Below are positions 59,232 to 64,000 of a stretch of 64,000 nt of DNA, one piece after another. This DNA is from Clostridiaceae bacterium (GTDB taxonomy: Bacteria > Bacillota > Clostridia > Peptostreptococcales > T1SED10-28), in assembly GCA_003554105.1 (NCBI GenBank), contig PWFQ01000018.1, forward strand, positions 58,683-122,682, in the 5' to 3' direction. The position numbers were made by a program, and so were the translations under genes. Below the pieces are notes generated by a model that saw only the letters and a program-made list of their open reading frames with translations, was not told where the DNA came from and did no database searches. Numbering within the stretch: the stretch's first letter is position 1; every line of letters begins with the position of its first letter.

Positions 59232-60281
59232 TCATTTTAGTTCCCTTATCCTTCGATCAATAGAATCGAAAACGATTTTCTCTTCATCAATCCCTTTAAG
59301 GTCTGCCGATCCGGTTAAAATCATGGATTGATACAGCTGATTTTTCATTTCATCCAAAACCATCCTGACGCCATGGCTAAATGCCCCAAAAGCTCCTATT
59401 ACAACCGGTCTTCCTACCAAAACTGCATCTGCTCCGAGGGCGATCATCTTAAAGGCATCCACGCCTGAGCGCACGCCCCCATCCGCAAGCACCATGATTT
59501 TACCTTTTACCCGTTTGGAGATCTCAGGAAGCACCTTCATTGATGACTCTGCATGATCAAGCACTCTTCCCCCATGATTTGAGACAACAATGGCTTTCGC
59601 CCCCACTTCCACAGCCAGTTCCGCTTCATCAGGAGTCATAACTCCTTTTAGTATAAAAGGAAGCTTTGTGGAGGTAATCAATTGCTTTAATTCTTCCTTT
59701 GTTTTAGGGCCCACAGGTTGTCCCTTCAAAGACATCGTGATCAGACCTGCCCCGTCGATATCAACACCCACAGCTTTTGCTCCAGCTTTTTCCGCCTCTT
59801 TCAAGTTCCTTAGAATCTCCCGGTTGGAGCGGGGTTTTATAATGCAGCATCCTTTCCCATCAGCATTCTCCAATGCCCAGAGACCATCCTGGTACATGGT
59901 CAAATCCGCCGAATCTCCTGCCATTGCTATCGTACCGGCTTCAATGCTTCCCTGAACAGCACTTTGAATGTACTCTCTTTCGCTCAAAGCACCTCCCATG
60001 TTATACACGCTTCCGGTGACCGGTGCAGTAATAATTGGAAAATCCAGTGTTTCCCCGAAGAAGTCAAATCCCATGTCCGGATCCTTGACATCATGAATGG
60101 TACGAAGCTTCAACTTCACATTTTTCAAATCCGCCACATTTGCTTTGAATGCTGATGCGGTTCCAACACCACCCATCCCGGGAACTTCCCCTTGACAGGC
60201 ATACCCGTCACACTCCGGACAAACTCGACAATACCCTTTCAAATTCTCTCTTGCAGTTTTCTCCATTTCTTTTATGTTCAT
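59232..60281 (-). CDS. FMN-dependent alpha-hydroxy-acid dehydrogenase family protein
   Basis: A 349-residue TIM-barrel flavoprotein related to lactate dehydrogenase LldD and glycolate oxidase. The family motifs are present: PIITAPVTGS near the FMN, KGVMTPDEAELA (flavin Lys), VVSNHGGRVLDHAES with the catalytic His and substrate Arg, and VLADGGVRSGVDAFKMIALGADAVLVGRP. The N-terminus carries CRVCPECDGYAC (C-x2-C-x2-C-x4-C), suggesting an added metal or Fe-S site. The start is uncertain: GAGG lies only 2 nt before the ATG, while a strong AAAGGAGG is 51 nt upstream, separated by a palindrome. Confidence 0.88.
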   Translation of the reverse strand: MNIKEMEKTARENLKGYCRVCPECDGYACQGEVPGMGGVGTASAFKANVADLKNVKLKLRTIHDVKDPDMGFDFFGETLDFPIITAPVTGSVYNMGGALSEREYIQSAVQGSIEAGTIAMAGDSADLTMYQDGLWALENADGKGCCIIKPRSNREILRNLKEAEKAGAKAVGVDIDGAGLITMSLKGQPVGPKTKEELKQLITSTKLPFILKGVMTPDEAELAVEVGAKAIVVSNHGGRVLDHAESSMKVLPEISKRVKGKIMVLADGGVRSGVDAFKMIALGADAVLVGRPVVIGAFGAFSHGVRMVLDEMKNQLYQSMILTGSADLKGIDEEKIVFDSIDRRIRELK

Positions 60282-60291
60282 ATCCTCACGT

Positions 60292-60330
60292 ATAATCCAA
60301 TTAACCTCTTTAATAGAGGGTTTGGATTAT
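60292..60330. repeat. Imperfect palindrome between ribosome site and start codon
   Basis: ATAATCCAA pairs with TTGGATTAT and CCTCT with AGAGG inside it. The minus-strand AGGAGG (60337-60332) lies on one side, one base from the stem, and the FMN dehydrogenase ATG lies 10 nt past the other. If folded, it would bring the ribosome site to about 11 nt from the start. Confidence 0.6.
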
Positions 60331-60347
60331 TCCTCCTTTCTCCTGAT

Positions 60348-60570
60348 TTATCTCAACTCTTCACTACAATCCAGGCAGACTGTTTTTCCTTTCAGAAATC
60401 GCATTCACGCCACATGCATCATTTTCCGTGACACAGACGATCTCTTCATCCTTTGAAAACTCAAGATTTAAGTGTTCCATTGCAACTTCCGCCGCGCGAT
60501 ATCCCATTGCAAGCCCGGAGCATTCATGTCCGTGAAAGCTCACAATTTTTTCCCATAGCTTATCATTCAT
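60348..60570 (-). pseudogene. Decayed FmdE-family gene
   Basis: The frame from the ATG at 60570 (AAAAGGAGG 6 nt upstream) encodes an FmdE N-terminus: FHGHECSGLAMGYRAAEVAM and later VTENDACGVNAI. Intact FmdE proteins continue with GCTxGKGNL and a long middle region. Here the frame reads a short foreign tail, SERKNSLPGL, then stops at 60364. In the next frame, starting about four codons after ACGVNAI, the sequence reads GKTVCLDCSEELR and stops at 60348, which looks like the C-terminal zinc ribbon of the family. An internal deletion plus a 1-nt frameshift is the simplest explanation. FmdE proteins bind metals and accompany molybdo/tungsto-enzymes. Confidence 0.75.
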
Positions 60571-60584
60571 ATTCAAGCCTCCTT

Positions 60585-62060
60585 TTATAGCATCGGTTCA
60601 ATTGCAGGCACAACATAGGAGAGAATCCGAATCATGATTTCGATCGGTGAAAAACTCCTGCTTTGGTCTCCTTCAACGCCTTTTCGACTTTCCTGTACGA
60701 TCCCTTCAATCTGATCAATGACTTCCTCTGAAAAAGATTCACTATACACGACAATCATACTTTCAGTGCTCAAATAGGTGCTTCTCGGATCATAATTATA
60801 AGCACCGATGATCGTGGTTTCATCATCAATGACATAGGTTTTCCCATGAATGGATCCCGCTCCCCGAAACTCGTACACCTCGTCCATATAATCGTTCAGA
60901 TCGTTTCTGTAATAATAATAGCCTATGTTCCCAAAGATGTTGGGATTGGTTACTACACTGTTTGTCAACAAAAGTTTTTCAGCGGAAATCTCATCATAGT
61001 AGCTTGAAAACTCCTGACCCAGACGATCTTCCATATCTCCTCTCATCTGCCTTGAAGGAATGAAGTATGGGCTTTGCAGCCACACTCTGTTTTCGGCCCG
61101 TCCAACCAGTTCCATGAGGGTTTCCCAGACCCATGGGGATTTTCTCCATCGTTCAATGGGATTATGAATAAATACAATGGCCTTCGTCGGATGCACCTCT
61201 TCAATCAATCCTTCCCCGTCAAAATATTCAGGATAGCGTTCTTGAAAGTCATTCAATGCCCCTCTCAGATGCTCTAAGTATTCATCCCCTTCATCACGCC
61301 GAACAGGGAACAAGCGCTCCTTTGCTGAAACAGAAAAATCGTGCTCCCATAGATCATCAAAATACTCCTGCATTCGAGGGAGTACACTCTCATTTCGTTG
61401 CTCTTCGAGATGATTAATCACCCAAACGTCACGATCACGGGCCCCTTGATCTCCCGCTTCAGGATCAAAATACCTGTCTCCGATGTTTCTCCCACCAATA
61501 ATTCCATGCTTGCCATCAACAATAAACATTTTATCATGCAAACGATTATGAATGGTCCATGGCATCAGAAGATTCGGCGGTTCATAATATTGAACTTCAA
61601 TATTTTCATGAACTTCCAGTCCGTGAAGAATTCTTCGATCTTCTCTCCTCAGGTTATGAAAAAATCCGTCGAGAAGAATTCTAACCTGTACATTTCGATC
61701 AGCAGCCTCCACAACAGCCCCCAGAAATACATCCAAAGTTGTTCCTGGTTCAAAGCTGAAGTAGGTAATATCAATGCTTTTTTCGGCTTCACTCAGGAGA
61801 TGAAGGCGGGCGGTTCCAGCATCCTCCATGGATTCAAGAAGAATTGCATGATCAACGCTCTCCTCGAGGTTTTCGTCCTGCTCCTCTGCCATCCTTGGAA
61901 TTTCAAAGGGATTGTTTCTTTCACTGTGAGAGATAAAATGAAAAATTACAAACCCGAAGACAAATACATATAAAGCATAAAGGATCATCGCCCATTTCAT
62001 TGTTTTGAGAATTCGACGCTTTCTCCGTGTTTTTTTCTCATTTTCGGTTTTGATTAGCAT
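60585..62060 (-). CDS. Cardiolipin synthase-like phospholipase D family protein
   Basis: A 491-residue membrane-anchored PLD-superfamily enzyme with an N-terminal helix (about 22-44). Two HKD motifs are intact: LHDKMFIVDGKHGIIGGRN near residue 175 and SIHGKTYVIDDETTIIGAYN near 405. Each has downstream Gly-Gly/Ser-x-Asn context. The arrangement matches non-classical cardiolipin or phosphatidyl-transferase enzymes. It probably acts on phospholipid at the outer face of the membrane. AAAAGGAGA precedes the ATG. It is followed after 14 nt by the decayed FmdE gene. Confidence 0.9.
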   Translation of the reverse strand: MLIKTENEKKTRRKRRILKTMKWAMILYALYVFVFGFVIFHFISHSERNNPFEIPRMAEEQDENLEESVDHAILLESMEDAGTARLHLLSEAEKSIDITYFSFEPGTTLDVFLGAVVEAADRNVQVRILLDGFFHNLRREDRRILHGLEVHENIEVQYYEPPNLLMPWTIHNRLHDKMFIVDGKHGIIGGRNIGDRYFDPEAGDQGARDRDVWVINHLEEQRNESVLPRMQEYFDDLWEHDFSVSAKERLFPVRRDEGDEYLEHLRGALNDFQERYPEYFDGEGLIEEVHPTKAIVFIHNPIERWRKSPWVWETLMELVGRAENRVWLQSPYFIPSRQMRGDMEDRLGQEFSSYYDEISAEKLLLTNSVVTNPNIFGNIGYYYYRNDLNDYMDEVYEFRGAGSIHGKTYVIDDETTIIGAYNYDPRSTYLSTESMIVVYSESFSEEVIDQIEGIVQESRKGVEGDQSRSFSPIEIMIRILSYVVPAIEPML

Positions 62061-62090
62061 GAGGGTCTCCTTTTAATGAATTTTCTTATA

Positions 62091-62124
62091 CAAAAAGGGT
62101 GAACTGATTGTCCTATTCACCCTC
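62091..62124 (-). terminator. Terminator of the YgjV-like gene
   Basis: AGGGTGAA and TTCACCCT form the stem; on the minus strand it ends in TTTTTG. It separates the YgjV-like gene from the PLD gene. Confidence 0.8.
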
Positions 62125-62198
62125 CATATCCATTATACCATTCCATATATATTTGTCACCTGACTTTCATTCCGGCAATGAAATTCTTTCCAAAGATC

Positions 62199-62831
62199 CT
62201 AACCGATGGTTTTAATAAACTCTTCCTTTGCTCCGTCCAACTCCTTAAACCCCATTTTTTTAAGATATTTACGGTGTTTTTCATTCACAGCCCTGCTTAA
62301 AAATCTTTGATACCCCAAATCCAGAAAAAACTTCTTCCGTTCATCGAAAATGTACTCTCCCACTTTAAAATCCCGATATTCCGGAATTACAAAATCCAGT
62401 TTGATCTTCAAGGTACGGGAATCCTCTTCCGTCGCAAGAAAAACTCCTGCAGGTACCATGTCTCTTAAGATATAGAATCCCATCTGTGACTCTTCAGGAT
62501 TGTATTCATGCCGGGAGAAATATTTCTTAATATCCTCTTTGTAGTGCTCGAGGAAATATTGAAAGTACTCACTGTCTGGTTCGATTGAAAGCATTTGAAA
62601 ATATTCCTCTTTCCCATAGATTTTTTGTAGATAGTAAAGATTAATCAGAACAATCCCCAAATTCATAATCCCTACAGGGACTGATCCAATTAAGAATCCA
62701 TATATCCCAAAGGTTAGTGCTCCTGTTAAATTAATCCATCGAAGTTTAATAATCGAGCTCATCAGCAGGGAGACCAAAACAAGGGTTGATGCTAAATACC
62801 CAAGCCATTCCACCCATTCAATTCCAAGCAT
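62199..62831 (-). CDS. YgjV-like membrane domain fused to a GNAT-like domain
   Basis: A 210-residue protein. The N-terminal 70 residues contain three hydrophobic helices with the YgjV-like pattern WLGYLASTLVLVSLLMSSI, LRWINLTGALTFGIYGFLIG and a short MNLGIVLINLYYL. The C-terminal part (about 75-210) looks like a degenerate acetyltransferase fold (FYILRDMVPAGVFLA, LDFVIPEYRDFKVGEYIF, YLKKMGFKEL). No clear acetyl-CoA loop was seen. This architecture occurs in Firmicutes with unknown function. GGAGG lies 7 nt before the ATG. Confidence 0.8.
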   Translation of the reverse strand: MLGIEWVEWLGYLASTLVLVSLLMSSIIKLRWINLTGALTFGIYGFLIGSVPVGIMNLGIVLINLYYLQKIYGKEEYFQMLSIEPDSEYFQYFLEHYKEDIKKYFSRHEYNPEESQMGFYILRDMVPAGVFLATEEDSRTLKIKLDFVIPEYRDFKVGEYIFDERKKFFLDLGYQRFLSRAVNEKHRKYLKKMGFKELDGAKEEFIKTIG

Positions 62832-62921
62832 TTCAAATCCTCCTTTATCATTTCACCATCCTATAAAGTGCTTTACAATTATACACCAGTACTAAGGATC
62901 TGAAAAGAGGAAACTCGCACC

Positions 62922-63965
62922 CTACTTCCTTTCCAATGCCCCTCTTAGTTCTTCAAAGTTCTCGTAACTTTTAACTGGTACTTTCTTTCTATCAAGAATC
63001 TCCAATAATGCTTTTTGATGCTTTTTGCCTGCTGAAGCTAATCCCTTTAAATCTTGGGGATTATAGGGCTCAATGAGGTCTGGCAGTTCGTCAGGGGATA
63101 CATCTGTGCCTTTAAATCCATTTTCTATTTCCTTTGTAATTTCCGTCGCAACAATCAGTGCTGCATATGGATCATTTGTTTGACATGCTCTCTCCAGTTT
63201 ATTGTAGAAATTGATCAACTCCTCGTAATATCCCCCAAATGCATCGTTGAAGTCAATGGAACTACCTGTTTTTTTTCGTTCCTCCTGTAGTGAATTGATT
63301 AACTGTTTTACTAAAGATTTAGAAGCCCTCTTTATTGATGAAACTTCATTACTGATAAAAACCGTGTCATAATCTCTCTCAAACTTTTTTGGCACGATTG
63401 CCATTTGGAGAATTTCGTTTTTCAGTTTTCCCCTGCCGCGCTTAATCGTTGTTCGATTTAACAAAGCGATCCCATATGTCACCGCTCCGATCATTTCAAT
63501 TGCATATTGTCTCACTTTATGTAGAGAATTTTCTTCATTTAAGATAAATAATAGGTTCTGGGATTCTTTTAGCTGTATTTCCACTCGGTTGAAGAATGTA
63601 TCACGATCATTCTCATTGAGGGCACGCTCTTTCAACTTTTGAAATTTCCTTTGATCTTCTTCATCTCCGTAATATAAAACTTTGCCCTCCGTCAGAATGG
63701 AAGTAATTCTAAGTTCGTGATTTGAAAGCTTCTCTATAAACTCCCAGGAAACCGCCCAGAAATCATAACCGACTCCGTCAATGATAAAAACATCTTGAAG
63801 CTGATATCCCCGCTCCGTTTTGGGGATGAAATACAAATCCAAATCCGACTTATCATGGGTATCATTGTAAATCGTGGATCCCATGATGACAACACAGGCA
63901 ATATCATCCTTATAATCCTTTTCGATCTTTTCAATTAACAGCTCCGCAGCCTTCATTCGTTCCAT
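62922..63965 (-). CDS. Nucleotidyltransferase domain protein
   Basis: A 347-residue protein with an N-terminal polymerase-beta-like nucleotidyltransferase core: MGSTIYNDTHDKSDLDLYF (GS-x10-DxD) at about residues 28-46, with a third acidic residue in GYDFWAVS. The rest (about 120-347) is helical, including a HEPN-like four-helix region and a basic C-terminal stretch. It resembles kanamycin-type or stand-alone nucleotidyltransferases that modify small molecules or proteins. The target is unknown. GGAAGGTGAG precedes the first ATG; a second Met three codons later is possible. No antitoxin partner gene is visible in the window. Confidence 0.82.
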   Translation of the reverse strand: MERMKAAELLIEKIEKDYKDDIACVVIMGSTIYNDTHDKSDLDLYFIPKTERGYQLQDVFIIDGVGYDFWAVSWEFIEKLSNHELRITSILTEGKVLYYGDEEDQRKFQKLKERALNENDRDTFFNRVEIQLKESQNLLFILNEENSLHKVRQYAIEMIGAVTYGIALLNRTTIKRGRGKLKNEILQMAIVPKKFERDYDTVFISNEVSSIKRASKSLVKQLINSLQEERKKTGSSIDFNDAFGGYYEELINFYNKLERACQTNDPYAALIVATEITKEIENGFKGTDVSPDELPDLIEPYNPQDLKGLASAGKKHQKALLEILDRKKVPVKSYENFEELRGALERK

Positions 63966-64000
63966 GCTGCACTCACCTTCCTTTCCTCTTCTATTTTATC

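Noticed and set aside
61398..61973. Plus-strand 191-codon frame
   Set aside because: Lies opposite the phospholipase D gene with intact HKD motifs; a shadow frame.
62922..63965. MNT/HEPN toxin-antitoxin module
   Set aside because: A nucleotidyltransferase core and a helical region occur within one long protein, but there is no separate partner gene and the HEPN catalytic R-x4-6-H motif was not seen.
1..64000. CRISPR array, prophage, transposon or rRNA/tRNA genes
   Set aside because: No regularly spaced direct repeats, no transposase or integrase motifs and no cloverleaf or rRNA signature were seen on either strand.

Overview
The window reads as chromosomal DNA of a low-to-moderate GC, anaerobic, endospore-type Firmicute, most likely class Clostridia. 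Support comes from strong GGAGG ribosome sites, several TTG starts, rubredoxin, hybrid-cluster protein, Ric/ScdA, a NapH-like ferredoxin, 3-hydroxybutyryl-CoA dehydrogenase, bactofilin, a PyrR-type pyrimidine attenuator and an LTA-synthase-like sulfatase. No genus can be fixed from sequence reading alone. No rRNA, tRNA, insertion sequence, prophage or CRISPR array was seen. Gene order is that of ordinary chromosome with many short operons closed by clear hairpin terminators.

Layout. 0-7 kb: M23 peptidase and bactofilin, lipid kinase, and a heterodimeric ABC exporter of BmrC/BmrD type with one degenerate ATPase site. 7-14.7 kb: PHP phosphatase, then a molybdenum-cofactor operon (moeA, a MoeA fused to a periplasmic-binding-like domain, a MOSC protein, and DNA polymerase X) preceded by a MoCo riboswitch with a terminator platform, then an RluA-type synthase. 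14.7-20.2 kb: rubredoxin, acetyltransferase, universal stress protein, lipoprotein, thioesterase, hbd, MATE pump. 20.3-24.8 kb: carAB behind a consensus promoter and PyrR attenuator. 24.8-31 kb: a mutarotase-like protein lacking the usual catalytic residues, an LTA-synthase-like sulfatase, a lone membrane domain, a SOUL heme-binding protein, a second M23 peptidase and a cupin.

31-38 kb is the most coherent system: a NapH-like Fe-S membrane protein, two Crp/Fnr regulators (one with four FNR-like cysteines), a DUF438 hemerythrin/PAS/DUF1858 protein, hybrid-cluster protein and the Ric Fe-S repair protein. Palindromes of the form TGTGA-N6-TCACA lie upstream of the DUF438 gene and between ric and the four-cysteine regulator, so a nitrosative/oxygen stress regulon is the natural reading. 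38-44 kb: ribokinase, acetyltransferase, a MutS2-type ATPase without the Smr nuclease domain, a promoter-driven structured RNA of about 200 nt with tandem terminators, an AI-2E-family permease and YjbQ. 44-52 kb: PP-loop protein, ThpR, acetyltransferase, DJ-1/PfpI, hydrolase, a third Crp/Fnr regulator beside a DUF302 protein, and a MerR-ABC operon with a 19-bp-spacer promoter. 52-64 kb: TauE and AEC transporters, a ThiF-like enzyme with oligoendopeptidase F, an orphan family-5 binding protein with a C-terminal membrane anchor, an FMN dehydrogenase, a decayed FmdE gene, a cardiolipin-synthase-like PLD protein, a YgjV-like protein and a nucleotidyltransferase.

Family names come from motif recognition without a database search. 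Starts were moved from the longest open frame wherever a Shine-Dalgarno sequence pointed to an internal codon, and this is stated for each gene.
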